Positions 16,748 to 26,030 of a stretch of 64,000 bases of DNA are shown here, one piece after another. Where the stretch lies: positions 62,001 to 126,000 of the forward strand of contig NZ_JARESG010000007.1 of assembly GCF_029076445.1 (NCBI RefSeq), given 5' to 3'. A program made the translations under genes and the position numbers. The notes below the pieces were generated by a model. The model made no database searches, was not told the DNA's origin, and saw nothing but the letters and a program-made list of their open reading frames with translations. The number at the start of each line of letters is the position of its first letter. The stretch's first letter is position 1. The DNA comes from Pseudarthrobacter naphthalenicus (GTDB taxonomy: Bacteria > Actinomycetota > Actinomycetes > Actinomycetales > Micrococcaceae).

Positions 16748-17823
16748 TGGGCGGTTTCCCCGAAGCGAAGCCGCAAACAGCCGACGTCCTGTTTGAACGC
16801 CGCGGCCACCTGGGCATCGTCACCCTCAACCGGCCCAAAGCCGTCAACGCCCTCACCCTCGGCATGGTCACGGCCATCCTGGAGCAGCTCACCGCCTGGG
16901 CGGACGACGACGCCGTGGCCACCGTCCTGGTCCAGGGCGCCGGCGACCGCGGCCTGTGTGCGGGCGGGGACATTGTGGCCATCTACCGCGACATGGTGGA
17001 GGGAACCGGCCAGGCCCCGGAGTTCTGGACCATTGAATACCGGCTCAACGCGCTCATTTCCCGCTATCCCAAGCCGTACGTTGCCTTCATGGACGGCCTG
17101 GTGCTCGGCGGCGGCGTGGGGATCTCGGCGCACGGCTCGGTCCGCATTGTCACCGAGCGCACCCGCACCGGGATGCCCGAAACCACTATCGGTTTTGTCC
17201 CTGACGTCGGCGGCACGCTCCTGCTGTCCCGCTCGCCGGGGGAGTCCGGCACGCATGCCGCGCTCACTGGCGCCCACCTGAGCGGGGCGGACGCTTTGTT
17301 CCTCGGGCTCGCTGACCACTTTGTGCCCTCCGGCAGCCTCCCTGCGCTCGCGGAAGCGCTGGAAAGCGCGACGCCGGATGCCGCCGTCGGGCGCTTTGTC
17401 CAGGAATCGCCGGCCTCGGCGCTGGCGGAGCAGCGGGAGTGGATTGATGCCGCCTATGCCGCCGATGACGCCGAGGAGATTGTGCGCCGGCTGCGCGCCG
17501 CCGGCGGTGCGGCGGCCGAAGCTGCCGCCAGCATCGAAGCGAAGTCGCCCACTGCCGTGAAGCTCACCCTCGCATCGCTCCGGCGCGTGCGCGGGCTCTC
17601 GCTCCCGGAAGCTCTGGCGCAGGAGTACCGGGTGGGGCTCCGCTGCCTTGAGGGGCCGGACTTCCGTGAAGGCATCCGGGCGCAGGTGGTGGACAAAGAC
17701 CGCAATCCGCACTGGAAGCCGGCGTCCCTCGCCGAGGTGACCGCGGCCGACGTCGAGCGCTACTTCGCGCCCCTGGGTGAGCGTGAGCTCAAACTTCAGT
17801 TAAAGGAGTCCGACCATGTCTGA
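16747..17823 (+). CDS. 3-hydroxyisobutyryl-CoA hydrolase
   Basis: Releases free 3-hydroxyisobutyrate from its CoA ester in valine breakdown; 358 residues of the crotonase fold. The CoA-binding and oxyanion loops are visible: GDRGLCAGGDIVAIYRDMVEG, FMDGLVLGGGVGISAHGSVR and ETTIGFVPDVGGTLLLSR, the last with the catalytic acid. The ATG overlaps the mmsA stop by one base (TGATG) and the 3' end overlaps mmsB by 8 bp. An upstream in-frame extension to 16693 would lie inside mmsA and is rejected. Confidence 0.94.
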   Translation: MGGFPEAKPQTADVLFERRGHLGIVTLNRPKAVNALTLGMVTAILEQLTAWADDDAVATVLVQGAGDRGLCAGGDIVAIYRDMVEGTGQAPEFWTIEYRLNALISRYPKPYVAFMDGLVLGGGVGISAHGSVRIVTERTRTGMPETTIGFVPDVGGTLLLSRSPGESGTHAALTGAHLSGADALFLGLADHFVPSGSLPALAEALESATPDAAVGRFVQESPASALAEQREWIDAAYAADDAEEIVRRLRAAGGAAAEAAASIEAKSPTAVKLTLASLRRVRGLSLPEALAQEYRVGLRCLEGPDFREGIRAQVVDKDRNPHWKPASLAEVTAADVERYFAPLGERELKLQLKESDHV

Positions 17824-18739
17824 CAGCGCAGCATCCGGCACCATCGCCTTCCTGGGCCTCGGCCACATGGGCGGTCCCATGGCGGCCAACCTGATCAAGG
17901 CCGGCCACAGCGTGCTGGGCTATGATCCCGTGCCGGCCGCCGTTGAAGCGGCCAAGGCACACGGCATCCCCATGGCTGCTTCCGCGGCGGAGGCCGTGGC
18001 GGGTGCCGCGGTGGTGCTCACCATGCTGCCCAGCGGACAGCACGTCCTGGACGCCTACCGCGGGGGCAACGGGGCACCCGGCCTGCTCTCAGTGGCCGGG
18101 CCGGACACCATGTTCCTGGACTGCTCCACCATCAACGTGGACGAGGCCCGCGAGGCTGCAGCGATTGCCGTGGAGGCCGGGCACCGCTCCGTGGACGCGC
18201 CCGTGTCCGGCGGAGTGGTGGGGGCGGAGGCAGGCACTTTGACGTTTATGGTGGGCGCCCTCCCCGAAGACTTCGAAACCGTCAAGCCGATCCTGGAGCG
18301 GATGGGCAAACGCATCGTGCACTGCGGGGACCACGGCGCAGGGCAGGCCGCGAAGGTCTGCAACAACATGATCCTGGGCGTGTCCATGATTGCCGTCAGC
18401 GAGGCGTTTGTGCTCGGCGAGAAGCTTGGCCTGACGCACCAGGCGCTGTTCGACGTCGCTGCCAACGCCTCGGGCCAGTGCTGGGCGCTGACCACTAACT
18501 GCCCCGTCCCGGGACCCGTCCCCACCAGCCCGGCCAACCGGGATTACCAGCCGGGTTTCGCGGGCGCGCTGATGGCCAAGGACCTGCGGCTTGCCCTCAA
18601 CGCCTTGGAAAGCACTGGCGTGGCGGCGCAGATGGGGCCGCTGGCCTCAAGGATTTACGACGAATTCGCCGCGGGGGACGGCGCCGGCCGTGACTTCTCC
18701 GGCATCATTACGGACATCCGGGACAAGTCAGCCACGTAG
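17816..18739 (+). CDS. mmsB: 3-hydroxyisobutyrate dehydrogenase
   Basis: NAD-dependent oxidation of 3-hydroxyisobutyrate to methylmalonate semialdehyde, the substrate of mmsA. The 307-residue beta-hydroxyacid dehydrogenase has the Rossmann motif [15 protein letters not shown], the substrate-binding [17 protein letters not shown], the catalytic Lys in [16 protein letters not shown] and the late MAKDLRLAL helix. An AAAGGAG precedes the ATG and lies inside the previous gene. Confidence 0.95.
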   Translation: MSDSAASGTIAFLGLGHMGGPMAANLIKAGHSVLGYDPVPAAVEAAKAHGIPMAASAAEAVAGAAVVLTMLPSGQHVLDAYRGGNGAPGLLSVAGPDTMFLDCSTINVDEAREAAAIAVEAGHRSVDAPVSGGVVGAEAGTLTFMVGALPEDFETVKPILERMGKRIVHCGDHGAGQAAKVCNNMILGVSMIAVSEAFVLGEKLGLTHQALFDVAANASGQCWALTTNCPVPGPVPTSPANRDYQPGFAGALMAKDLRLALNALESTGVAAQMGPLASRIYDEFAAGDGAGRDFSGIITDIRDKSAT

Positions 18740-18786
18740 CGTTGGCAGGGACACATTTTTCATTGACGGAACCAAAGGGGCACAGG

Positions 18787-19566
18787 TTGGCGCAGCAGTT
18801 CGAGAACATTCTGGTGGAACACCGCGGCCGGGTGGGTCTGGTGACCCTGAACCGTCCGCAGGCGCTTAACGCGCTGAACAAGGCCACGATGGAGGAGGTT
18901 GTGGCCGCCGTCACCGCCATGGACGCCGATCCCGCCGTGGGGGCGGTGGTGATTACGGGCTCGGAGAAGGCCTTCGCCGCAGGGGCGGACATCAAGGAAA
19001 TGTCCTCGAAGGGCTACGTGGACATGTATGCCGAAGACTGGTTCCGGGAATGGGAAAGCCTGACCCGGCTGCGCATTCCGGTCGTGGCGGCGGTGTCCGG
19101 CTTCGCCCTGGGCGGCGGCTGCGAACTGGCGATGATGTGCGACATCATCATCGCCGGCGACAACGCGAAATTCGGCCAGCCCGAGATCAACCTTGGCGTC
19201 ATCCCCGGGATGGGCGGTTCGCAGCGGCTGACCCATGCGGTGGGCAAGGCCAAGGCCATGGACATGGTCCTCACCGGACGGATGATGGACGCCGCCGAGG
19301 CAGAGCGTGCCGGACTGGTTTCACGCGTGGTGCCGGCAGCATCGGTGGTGGAGGAAGCGGTAAAAGCCGCCGAGGTGATTGCGTCCAAGTCCAAGCCGGC
19401 AGCAATGCTGGCAAAGGAAGCCGTGAATGCCGCCTTTGAGCTGGGCCTCACGCAGGGTGTGCTGTTTGAGCGCCGGATGTTCCACTCGCTGTTCGCCACG
19501 GAGGACCAGAAGGAAGGCATGGCGGCGTTCAGCGAAAAGCGCCAGCCGGAGTTCAAACACCGCTGA
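18787..19566 (+). CDS. Enoyl-CoA hydratase (methacrylyl-CoA/crotonyl-CoA type)
   Basis: Hydrates enoyl-CoA; in this operon probably methacrylyl-CoA to 3-hydroxyisobutyryl-CoA. The product is 259 residues with [30 protein letters not shown] (oxyanion), [13 protein letters not shown] with a catalytic Glu and [22 protein letters not shown] with the second Glu. The TTG at 18787, after AAAGGGGCACAGG, gives the usual short N-terminus ([13 protein letters not shown]); a TTG at 18742 would add an unsupported tail. Last gene of the operon, followed convergently by marR. Confidence 0.93.
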   Translation: MAQQFENILVEHRGRVGLVTLNRPQALNALNKATMEEVVAAVTAMDADPAVGAVVITGSEKAFAAGADIKEMSSKGYVDMYAEDWFREWESLTRLRIPVVAAVSGFALGGGCELAMMCDIIIAGDNAKFGQPEINLGVIPGMGGSQRLTHAVGKAKAMDMVLTGRMMDAAEAERAGLVSRVVPAASVVEEAVKAAEVIASKSKPAAMLAKEAVNAAFELGLTQGVLFERRMFHSLFATEDQKEGMAAFSEKRQPEFKHR

Positions 19567-19568
19567 AA

Positions 19569-20090
19569 TCAGTCCGTGAAGTCGCCGGCGGCTTTGCGGA
19601 AGTTGCCCAGCACGCGGAGCAGGTGGTCCACGTCGTCGTCCGCGAACCCGGACTTGCCGAAAACTTCGGCGTTGAGCGCCGCCGTCGCCCGTTTGGCCAG
19701 GGTGCGGCCTGCCGCGGTGAGCTCGATCAGCGTGGTCCGTCCGTCCGTGGGATGCGGGGACCGCGCCACCAGGCCGGCCTGCTCCAAACGGTCGACGGCG
19801 TTGGTCACCGAGGTGGGATGTACCTGCAGCAGGGCGCTGGCTTTGTTCATGGGCAGCGCGCCGCTGCGGGCGAAGCTCAGGAGCGCGAGCAGTTCATAGC
19901 GTGCGAACGTCAGTCCGAACGGCTTGAGTACCGTCTCGATCCGGCCCAGGAGGATCTGCTGGGTCCGCATAATGGCGGTGATGGCTGCCATGGGTGCGGC
20001 CACATCGCCCCAGCCGTGGCGTTCCCAGTTCTGCCGGGCCTCGGCGATGGGATCGCGGGGGAGCGGGCTGCCCACGGTACCTCCTGACAT
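19569..20090 (-). CDS. MarR-family transcriptional regulator
   Basis: Winged-helix repressor, 173 residues. Dimerisation helix near IMRTQQILLGRIETVLKPFG, recognition region LPMNKASALLQVHPTSVTNA, wing with RSPHPTDGRTTLIELT. It lies convergent to the valine operon (2 bp apart), while its own promoter carries a near-copy of the operator at the acyl-CoA synthetase/dehydrogenase divergon 10 kb away. Autoregulation plus control of that divergon is the simplest reading. The ligand is probably an acyl-CoA or the free acid; inferred. Confidence 0.92.
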   Translation of the reverse strand: MSGGTVGSPLPRDPIAEARQNWERHGWGDVAAPMAAITAIMRTQQILLGRIETVLKPFGLTFARYELLALLSFARSGALPMNKASALLQVHPTSVTNAVDRLEQAGLVARSPHPTDGRTTLIELTAAGRTLAKRATAALNAEVFGKSGFADDDVDHLLRVLGNFRKAAGDFTD

Positions 20091-20124
20091 TGCTGGGCCT
20101 ACGGCCGCGTCATGTGTCTCACCA

Positions 20125-20156
20125 GCAATATACTAGGACTTCCAAGGGTATGGAAG
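20125..20156. promoter_or_regulatory. MarR operator/promoter upstream of marR
   Basis: A 32-bp block differing at only three positions from 9731-9762, with palindrome TTCCAAGGGTATGGAA (20140-20155) and TAGTAT (-10 on the minus strand, 20135-20130) about 40 nt before the marR ATG. The three differences all fall in or beside the palindrome and one of them keeps an arm symmetric. Confidence 0.8.
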
Positions 20157-20167
20157 GTGCCGCGGGG

Positions 20168-20989
20168 CTACTTCCACCAGGTGTCGAAGATGGTGACCGG
20201 GACGGTGCGCTTGTGCCGGGTCCGCAGGTACTTCTGTTCAATCAGTTCGGCCGCGGCTTCCGGGATCTCCCGGCCCTCAAGGTAATCGTCAATCTGGTCG
20301 TAGGAGATACCCAGTTCGTCCTCGTCGGTGCGGCCCGGCTTGTCGTCGAGAAGGTCCGCCGTCGGCACCTTCTCCCAGACCCGGGCGGGGGCGCCCAGCT
20401 CAGCCAGGAGTTCGCGGTTCTGGCGTTTGTTCAGGCCGAACAGGGGCAGGATGTCCGCGCCGCCGTCGCCGTACTTGGTGAAGAACCCCGTGACGGACTC
20501 GGCGCCGTGATCCGTGCCGATCACCAAGTAATTGTGTTCGCCGGCGAGGGCGTACTGGGCGATCATGCGGGTCCGCGCCTTGGTGTTTCCTTTGTGGAAG
20601 TCCGATATCTCGGAGCCCACGGTCTTCTCGAATTCGTCCTCGAAGCCATCCACCGCGGCGGAGATGTTAAAGGTCCACTCTGTTTTGGGCTGGATGAAGT
20701 CCAGGGCCGCCTGCGCATCGTCTTCATCGTGCTGGACGCCGTACGGCAGACGGACCGCGACGAAGTTCGCCTCCACACCCTCAGCCTCAAGCTCCTCCAC
20801 GGCCAGCTGGGCCAGCCGCCCGGCGAGGGACGAATCCAGCCCGCCCGAGATGCCCAGCACAAAGCCCTTTGTCTGGGTTGCCCGGAGGTACTCCTTCAGG
20901 AAATCCACCCGCTTGCGCACCTCCCCGGCAGGATCGATCCGGGGCTGCACGCCCATTTCTTCAATGATGGTGGCCTGGAGTTCGCGCAT
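20168..20989 (-). CDS. nadE: Ammonia-dependent NAD synthetase
   Basis: Last step of NAD synthesis, amidating nicotinate adenine dinucleotide with ammonia. The 273-residue protein has the PP-loop [21 protein letters not shown]-like [28 protein letters not shown], and [21 protein letters not shown]. There is no N-terminal glutaminase domain, so it is the ammonia-using short form. ATG at 20989 ([13 protein letters not shown]) matches the usual family N-terminus; the frame extends further upstream without support. Confidence 0.95.
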   Translation of the reverse strand: MRELQATIIEEMGVQPRIDPAGEVRKRVDFLKEYLRATQTKGFVLGISGGLDSSLAGRLAQLAVEELEAEGVEANFVAVRLPYGVQHDEDDAQAALDFIQPKTEWTFNISAAVDGFEDEFEKTVGSEISDFHKGNTKARTRMIAQYALAGEHNYLVIGTDHGAESVTGFFTKYGDGGADILPLFGLNKRQNRELLAELGAPARVWEKVPTADLLDDKPGRTDEDELGISYDQIDDYLEGREIPEAAAELIEQKYLRTRHKRTVPVTIFDTWWK

Positions 20990-21081
20990 GTCATCCAGCC
21001 TAGTCAGCGGTGTCAACAACGCTCAACTGTGTCCCTGCGTCGGTGGCGTGTCGCAAGGCCGGCCTTCCCGGGATCACGGGG

Positions 21082-22104
21082 TTACACAGGCTGCGGCGCC
21101 GGTCCGGTGGAGCCGCGCACCGTGAGGTGGGTGGGCATCAGGGAACGGCTGCGGCTGCCGCCGCCGGCCAAAGGGTTCAGCTGGGCCAGCAGCATGGACA
21201 CGGAGACGCGGCCTGCCTGCTCGATCGGGGAGGCCATGGTGGTCAGCGGCGGATTGCAGAAGTCTGCCCCGAAGATGTCATCACAGCCCACCACGCTCAT
21301 GTCTTCGGGCACGCGGATGCCGCGTTCACGCAGCCGCTGGAGCATGCCGATGGCAATGAGGTCGTTGAAGGCGATGCACGCCGTGACCCCCGAGTGCACC
21401 GCGGCGTCGGCAGCTGCAGCACCCGATTGGGTCTTGGGGGCAAAGGGACCGAGCCGGCGCACTTCAACCCCGCGGTCCTCGGCCGCAGTGGCGAGCGCAT
21501 TCCAGCGCAAAGTACTCGACTGTGACGTGAGGGGGCCGGCCATGTAGGCAATGCGGGTGTGGCCGAGCGAGATCAGGTGGTCCAGGGCCTGGCTGGTGGC
21601 CGAGGGCGTGTCAATGACCACCGCCGGCACCCCCGCCACATCCCGGTTGATGGTAACGATGGGAATCTTCGCGGCGGCCGCCAGCAGCGCCTCGTCACTG
21701 AGCCTTGATGCCGTCACAATGATGCCGTCGGCACTCTTGCGCAGCTGCTCCATGCTGCTGGCTTCAACCTCGTCGGACTCCTCGGTATCCACCAGCAGCT
21801 GGGTGTAGCCCGCCGCTTTGAGTTGAAGCTGGGTGCCCCTGATCAGGTCGAAGTAGAACGGATTGGTGATGTCCGGTACCAGGACGCCCACGGCGCCCGT
21901 CCGTCCCGAGCTCAGGGCTTTCGCCTGGCTGTTGGGAGTGTAGTTCAGCTCCGCGGCCGCCGCTTCGATGCGTGCGCGGGTACGGATGTTGACCCGGTCC
22001 GGGGTGGAAAGTGCGCGTGAAACAGTGGACGCGGCCACTCCGCACATGGCGGCGATGTCATGAATGGTGGCAGGACGCTCTGTTCCGGCTGTTTGCATCG
22101 CCAT
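21082..22104 (-). CDS. LacI-family regulator of the carbohydrate island
   Basis: Repressor, 340 residues, with HTH TIHDIAAMCGVAASTVSRAL, hinge NSQAKALSSGRTG, and a sugar-binding domain (AFNDLIAIGM, VVGCDDIFGADFCNPPLTTM). The ATG at 22104 follows AGAGGAAC. It is divergent from the isomerase/oxidoreductase genes, with the operator 22192-22207 between them. It and the LacI at 31973 share FGADF...PPLTT near the C-terminus and are likely paralogues. Which of the two reads the TGNCAAYCGNTTGNCA operators is not decidable from sequence. Confidence 0.92.
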   Translation of the reverse strand: MAMQTAGTERPATIHDIAAMCGVAASTVSRALSTPDRVNIRTRARIEAAAAELNYTPNSQAKALSSGRTGAVGVLVPDITNPFYFDLIRGTQLQLKAAGYTQLLVDTEESDEVEASSMEQLRKSADGIIVTASRLSDEALLAAAAKIPIVTINRDVAGVPAVVIDTPSATSQALDHLISLGHTRIAYMAGPLTSQSSTLRWNALATAAEDRGVEVRRLGPFAPKTQSGAAAADAAVHSGVTACIAFNDLIAIGMLQRLRERGIRVPEDMSVVGCDDIFGADFCNPPLTTMASPIEQAGRVSVSMLLAQLNPLAGGGSRSRSLMPTHLTVRGSTGPAPQPV

Positions 22105-22191
22105 GGCGTTCCTCTCTGAACGGGACAATACGGGCACTGTGACCATAGCCACAGCCCTGATGCTCCTAGATTGCCACAGGATGTCAACATT

Positions 22192-22230
22192 TGGCAATCG
22201 GTTGTCATCGAATGTGCCGGTGTCTAGACT
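22192..22230 (+). promoter_or_regulatory. Promoter with LacI operator over -35 (isomerase/oxidoreductase module 1)
   Basis: Operator TGGCAATCGGTTGTCA at 22192-22207. Its right half TTGTCA (22202-22207) is also the -35 hexamer, with a 17-bp spacer and -10 TAGACT (22225-22230). Extra half-sites (TTGCCA and TGTCAACA) lie just upstream at about 22170-22190. The following gene starts at 22314. Confidence 0.85.
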
Positions 22231-22313
22231 TAGTGCAGAAACTTTGTGAACCAAGTCACCCGCGCCGGCGCGGCTCCAAGCCGTCCGGCCGTGGCAAACC
22301 TAAGGAGATCCCC

Positions 22314-23174
22314 GTGTCCGCACCATCCAGCGCAGCATCACCCACCGCCTGGCAGCTCTCCGGCTTCGGCGACGAAGTGGATCCCGATCCGGCGGTCCAG
22401 GCCGCAGTCATGCTGGCCCTGGGCGCCAGCCATATTGAGGTCCGCAGCGCCTGGGGCGTGAACGTCTCCGAACTCACGCCGGAGCAGGTGACCGAGCTCA
22501 AGGGAATCCTCGACGCCAAGGGACTGAAGGTGTCCGCGGTGGCCAGCCCCATCGGCAAGGTGGACATCAGCCTGCCCGTGGAGCACGAGGTGGAGCGCCT
22601 GCGCCGGATCATCTCCGTGGCCAGGGGCCTGGACACCAAATACATCCGCATCTTCTCCTTCTACCGGGGTGAAACCCAGACGCCGGAAGAGATCCGCGAC
22701 GACGTCATCACCCGCATGCGGGCCCTCGCCGCCGAAGCCGAAAGTGCCGGCGTCGTCCTCCTGCACGAGAACGAAAAGGACATCTACGGCGACACGCCGG
22801 AGCGCGTCCTGGACATCATGGAATCGGTGGGTTCCCCGGCCCTGCGTGTTGCCTGGGACAACGCCAACTTCGTCCAGGTGGGCGTCCGCCCGTACACCGA
22901 CGGTTACGCCATGCTCCGCCCCTACCTTGAGTACCTGCAGGTCAAGGACGCCATTATGGCCACGGGCGAGGTTGTGCCCTCCGGCGAAGGCGACGGCGAA
23001 CTGGACGCCACCATCGCAGCCCTCAAGGCAGACGGCTATGCTGGCTTCGCCTCGCTGGAGCCGCACCTGGCCATCCAGCATGAGCTGGGCGGCTTCTCCG
23101 GACCGGTTGCCTTCGGCGTCGCCGCACGCGCCTTCGCCACCCTCGCGGCCAAGAACGGAATCGAACTTTCGTGA
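22314..23174 (+). CDS. Sugar phosphate isomerase/epimerase-like TIM-barrel protein (module 1)
   Basis: 286-residue TIM-barrel metal enzyme of the xylose-isomerase-like/IolE class. Metal-binding positions are visible in VVLLHENEKDIYGD, LRVAWDNANF, LEYLQVKDAIM and FASLEPHLA. Such proteins isomerise, epimerise or dehydrate sugars, and partners of Gfo/Idh enzymes can cleave 3-keto-glycosides; the exact reaction here is unknown. The GTG at 22314 has a strong AAGGAG. The stop overlaps the GTG of the oxidoreductase that follows, so the pair is coupled. Confidence 0.88.
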   Translation: MSAPSSAASPTAWQLSGFGDEVDPDPAVQAAVMLALGASHIEVRSAWGVNVSELTPEQVTELKGILDAKGLKVSAVASPIGKVDISLPVEHEVERLRRIISVARGLDTKYIRIFSFYRGETQTPEEIRDDVITRMRALAAEAESAGVVLLHENEKDIYGDTPERVLDIMESVGSPALRVAWDNANFVQVGVRPYTDGYAMLRPYLEYLQVKDAIMATGEVVPSGEGDGELDATIAALKADGYAGFASLEPHLAIQHELGGFSGPVAFGVAARAFATLAAKNGIELS

Positions 23175-24184
23175 CGGCACTCAAGGCTGCGGTCATCGGC
23201 TGCGGGGACGTTTCCGCGGTTCACTTCGAAGCCATCGCAAAGCTCGACGGCGCCCGGCTGGCCGCGGTGTGCGACACCGACCCCGGCCGTCTCGCCGCCG
23301 CCGTGGCCGCCCACGGCGTGCCGGGATTCTCCGACCACGCCAGCCTCATTGATGCCGTGGGGCCGGACGTTGTGCACATCACCACCCCGCACAACACGCA
23401 TGCCGCGATTGCAGCGGACTGCCTCGGCCGGGGCGTCAACGTCATTGTGGAGAAGCCGCTGGCACACACCCTTGAAGAGGGGCGCCGGCTGGTGGCGGCT
23501 GCCAAGGCAAGCGACGCCAAGATTGCCGTCTGCTTCCAGAACCGCTACAACGCCACCGCCCAGGCCATGCACGCCCTGCTCTCCTCCGGTGAGCTTGGCG
23601 CGGTAGTGGGCGCTTCGGCCACCGTGATGTGGCACCGCGACGCCGACTACTACCGCAGCCGGCCCTGGCGTGGCACCTGGGCGGGCGGCGGCGGCGGCCT
23701 CATGATGAACCAGGCCATCCACACGGTGGACCTGCTGCAGTGGCTGGTGGGCGATGTCGTCTCCCTGTCCGGCCATGCGGCCACGAGGTTCCTGGCCGAC
23801 ACCATTGAAGTGGAGGACACGGCGGAATTCGTGGCAGAGCATGCCAACGGCGTCCGCAGTGCCTTCTATGCCACGCTGGCCAACGCCGTGAACGCGCCCG
23901 TCACGCTGGATATCGTCACGGAAAAAGCCACACTCAGCCTGCGCGGGGACCTGACCGTCTCCCACGCGGACGGCCGCGTTGACGTGGTGCCCGAGCGTGT
24001 GGTGGAGTCCGGCGGACGTGCCTATTGGGGCGTTTCACACGAGCTGCTCATCGCCGACTTCTACAGCAGGCTCGGTGAAGCGGGGCACTTCTGGATAGAC
24101 CCGGAAGAGGCAGAAAAGTCCCTGCGGATCGTCAAGGAAATCTACCGGCAGAGCTATCCGGACGCCCTGGATAAGGTCTCCTAA
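23171..24184 (+). CDS. Gfo/Idh/MocA-family oxidoreductase (module 1)
   Basis: NAD(P)-dependent sugar oxidoreductase, 337 residues. The Rossmann motif is AAVIGCGDVSAVHFEAI, the conserved EKP triad with catalytic Lys is in NVIVEKPLAHTLEEG, and the C-terminal domain carries WAGGGGGLMMNQAIHTVDLLQW with the catalytic His. There is no signal peptide, so it is cytoplasmic. It overlaps the preceding isomerase gene by 4 bp. Family members oxidise inositols or sugars, or act at C3 of glycosides; substrate unassigned. Confidence 0.92.
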   Translation: MTALKAAVIGCGDVSAVHFEAIAKLDGARLAAVCDTDPGRLAAAVAAHGVPGFSDHASLIDAVGPDVVHITTPHNTHAAIAADCLGRGVNVIVEKPLAHTLEEGRRLVAAAKASDAKIAVCFQNRYNATAQAMHALLSSGELGAVVGASATVMWHRDADYYRSRPWRGTWAGGGGGLMMNQAIHTVDLLQWLVGDVVSLSGHAATRFLADTIEVEDTAEFVAEHANGVRSAFYATLANAVNAPVTLDIVTEKATLSLRGDLTVSHADGRVDVVPERVVESGGRAYWGVSHELLIADFYSRLGEAGHFWIDPEEAEKSLRIVKEIYRQSYPDALDKVS

Positions 24185-24214
24185 CGGGCGGTCCCGGCAG
24201 CTGCACCGTAGTCA

Positions 24215-24230
24215 GGGCAACCGATTGTAG
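24215..24230. promoter_or_regulatory. Auxiliary LacI half-operator upstream of the ABC transporter
   Basis: Contains CAACCGATTG (24218-24227), the reverse complement of the CAATCGGTTG core found at 24286-24295 and 22195-22204, but with poor outer flanks. It is centred 68 bp from the main operator, compatible with looping. The 24185-24401 gap holds this site, the promoter below and the leader. Confidence 0.5.
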
Positions 24231-24282
24231 GTTGCCTTTACGTGCATCCTGACTCCTTAAATTTCCAATCGTGCAACATTAG

Positions 24283-24321
24283 TGACAATCGGTTGCCAAA
24301 CGTGGCAATCATGCGTACTCT
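24283..24321 (+). promoter_or_regulatory. Promoter with LacI operator over -35 (ABC transporter)
   Basis: Operator TGACAATCGGTTGCCA (24283-24298); right half TTGCCA is the -35, then a 17-bp spacer and -10 TACTCT (24316-24321). A further half-site TGGCAATC follows at 24303-24310 inside the spacer. Leader to the ATG is about 75 nt. Confidence 0.85.
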
Positions 24322-24401
24322 GAATCTCGCAAGGTCGGTGTGGTCCAGGCCACACCGATCGGATTCGTCTCTCTCACGTTCCACAGATTCAGGAGCCAAC
24401 A

Positions 24402-25928
24402 ATGAAGTTAGGTCCCAAGGCGGCAGCAGCCGCTCTTATCGTCAGTGCAGCACTGGCGCTGACCGCCTGCGGAGGCGGCGCCACGGGCGCCAACCCGGCC
24501 GCAGCCAAGACGACCACCCTGACGCTGGGCACCGTCCAGGAAATCCGTTCCTGGGACCCGGCGCAGGCTCACGTGGGCCACATTCTCCAGCCTTACCAGG
24601 CAGCGTATGACTCCCTGCTCCTGAGGCAGCCGGACGGCAAGCTGAGCCCCATGCTGGCCACCGCGTGGAAGTACAACGACACCAACACCAAGCTCACCCT
24701 GGACCTCCGCACGGACGTGACGTTCAGCGATGGAGCCAAGTTCGACGCCGAAGCCGCCAAAGCCAACCTGGACCACTTCAAGACGGCCAACGGCCCGCAG
24801 ATGGCCCAGCTGACCGCTGTCACCGGCGTCACGGTGGTTGATGCCGACACGATCGAGCTCAACCTCACCACCCCGGACCCCTCGCTGGAGTTCTACCTGA
24901 GCCAGGCTGCCGGCCTGATGGGCAGCCCCAAGGCCCTCGGCACCGAAGCCATTAAGACCGAACCAGTGGGCTCCGGCCCCTACGTCATGGACAAGGCCGC
25001 CACGGTCAAGGACTCCCAGTCCGTGTTCACCGCACGCAAGGATTACTGGAACAAGGACCTCCAGAAGTTCCAGAAAGTCACCTTCAAGACCCTGACCGAC
25101 CTGACTGCCCGCACCAACGCCCTCGTCTCGGGCCAGGTGGATGCCACACTGCTGGACCCCAAGACGGGCAAGCAGGCCGAGGGCGCCAAGATGACCCTCG
25201 CCGCGAACCAGGTCGACTGGCAGGGACTGCTGCTGATGGACCGCGACGGTGCCAAAAACGCCCCGCTCGGCAACGTGAAGGTCCGCCAGGCCATCAACTA
25301 CGCGTTCGACCGCAAGACCATCCTTGAGCAGGTCCTGCTGGGCCAGGGCACACCAACCTCGCAGCCTTTCGGCAAGGAAAGCGGAGCCTGGACCGAGGAA
25401 CTTGAAAACTACTACTCCTACGATCCGGCCAAGGCCAAGCAGCTCCTGAAGGAAGCGGGCTACGAAACCGGAGTGACGCTCGAAGTCCCCTCGGTTCCGG
25501 GCTTCGAAACCCAGCTCGCGGTCGTCAAGCAGCAGTTGGCTGACGTTGGGATCACGCTGAACGTAGGCTCTGCCCTTACCAACACCTTCACCTCGGACAT
25601 CGCAGCACAGAAGTTCACCACCATGTACTTCTCGCTCTTCCAGGGCGAGCCGTGGGTGGCCATCAACCAGATCGTCTCCACCAAGGCGCTGTACAACGCG
25701 TTCAAGAACACCACCCCTGAACTGCAGGCCAAGATCGATGCCGTCCAGACCGGCGGCAAGGACGCGGGCAAGCTGGCCCAGGAAGTCAACAAGTACGTGG
25801 TGGAGCAGGCCTGGTTCGCACCCATGTTCCGCGTGAATCAGATGTATTACCACAACTCCAAGGTCACGGTGACGCCTCAGATTCAGCAGGCCGTTCCCTC
25901 GATCTACAACTACGCTCCCGCCTCCTAG
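24402..25928 (+). CDS. Oligopeptide-type ABC transporter substrate-binding lipoprotein (SBP family 5)
   Basis: Extracellular binding protein, 508 residues. Signal MKLGPKAAAAALIVSAALAL with lipobox LTAC (Cys23), then the SBP_bac_5 core: LTLGTVQEIRSWDPAQAHVG, LDLRTDVTFSDGAKFDAEA, GSGPYVMDKA and VKVRQAINYAFDRKTILEQVL. The family binds peptides, nickel or oligosaccharides; the sugar-enzyme context favours an oligosaccharide or glycoside. First gene of the operon running to 31865, with a GC-rich hairpin (25958-25993) separating it from the permeases, which would let the binding protein be made in excess. Confidence 0.93.
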   Translation: MKLGPKAAAAALIVSAALALTACGGGATGANPAAAKTTTLTLGTVQEIRSWDPAQAHVGHILQPYQAAYDSLLLRQPDGKLSPMLATAWKYNDTNTKLTLDLRTDVTFSDGAKFDAEAAKANLDHFKTANGPQMAQLTAVTGVTVVDADTIELNLTTPDPSLEFYLSQAAGLMGSPKALGTEAIKTEPVGSGPYVMDKAATVKDSQSVFTARKDYWNKDLQKFQKVTFKTLTDLTARTNALVSGQVDATLLDPKTGKQAEGAKMTLAANQVDWQGLLLMDRDGAKNAPLGNVKVRQAINYAFDRKTILEQVLLGQGTPTSQPFGKESGAWTEELENYYSYDPAKAKQLLKEAGYETGVTLEVPSVPGFETQLAVVKQQLADVGITLNVGSALTNTFTSDIAAQKFTTMYFSLFQGEPWVAINQIVSTKALYNAFKNTTPELQAKIDAVQTGGKDAGKLAQEVNKYVVEQAWFAPMFRVNQMYYHNSKVTVTPQIQQAVPSIYNYAPAS

Positions 25929-25957
25929 CAGCGGGCCAGCAGCCTCAAACCGGCGCG

Positions 25958-25993
25958 GGTCCGGCGGTCCGCTTCACGGCGGGCCGCCGGACC
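25958..25993 (+). terminator. GC-rich hairpin between binding-protein and permease genes
   Basis: GGTCCGGCGGTCCGC pairs with GCGGGCCGCCGGACC (15 bp, including G-U pairs) around a 6-nt loop, without a U-tract. Probably an mRNA-stabilising or partial-termination structure giving high binding-protein expression. Confidence 0.6.
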
Positions 25994-26030
25994 GGGCACT
26001 CAATACCATGCCTGTTCAATGGAGCCAGCA

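Noticed and set aside
9781-19566. Assigning the 9781 dehydrogenase as isobutyryl-CoA dehydrogenase to complete valine catabolism
   Set aside because: Its conserved motifs resemble the glutaryl-CoA dehydrogenase branch, so the missing valine step cannot be claimed from context alone.
19994-21547. 517-codon plus-strand ORF across marR, nadE and lacI
   Set aside because: It spans three real minus-strand genes and the MarR operator, with no domain signal.
24408-25853. Long minus-strand ORF opposite the SBP gene (and similar ones at 15263-16642, 27281-28729, 30519-31886, 36287-37702)
   Set aside because: All are antisense shadows of well-supported plus-strand genes in high-GC DNA, without ribosome sites or domains.
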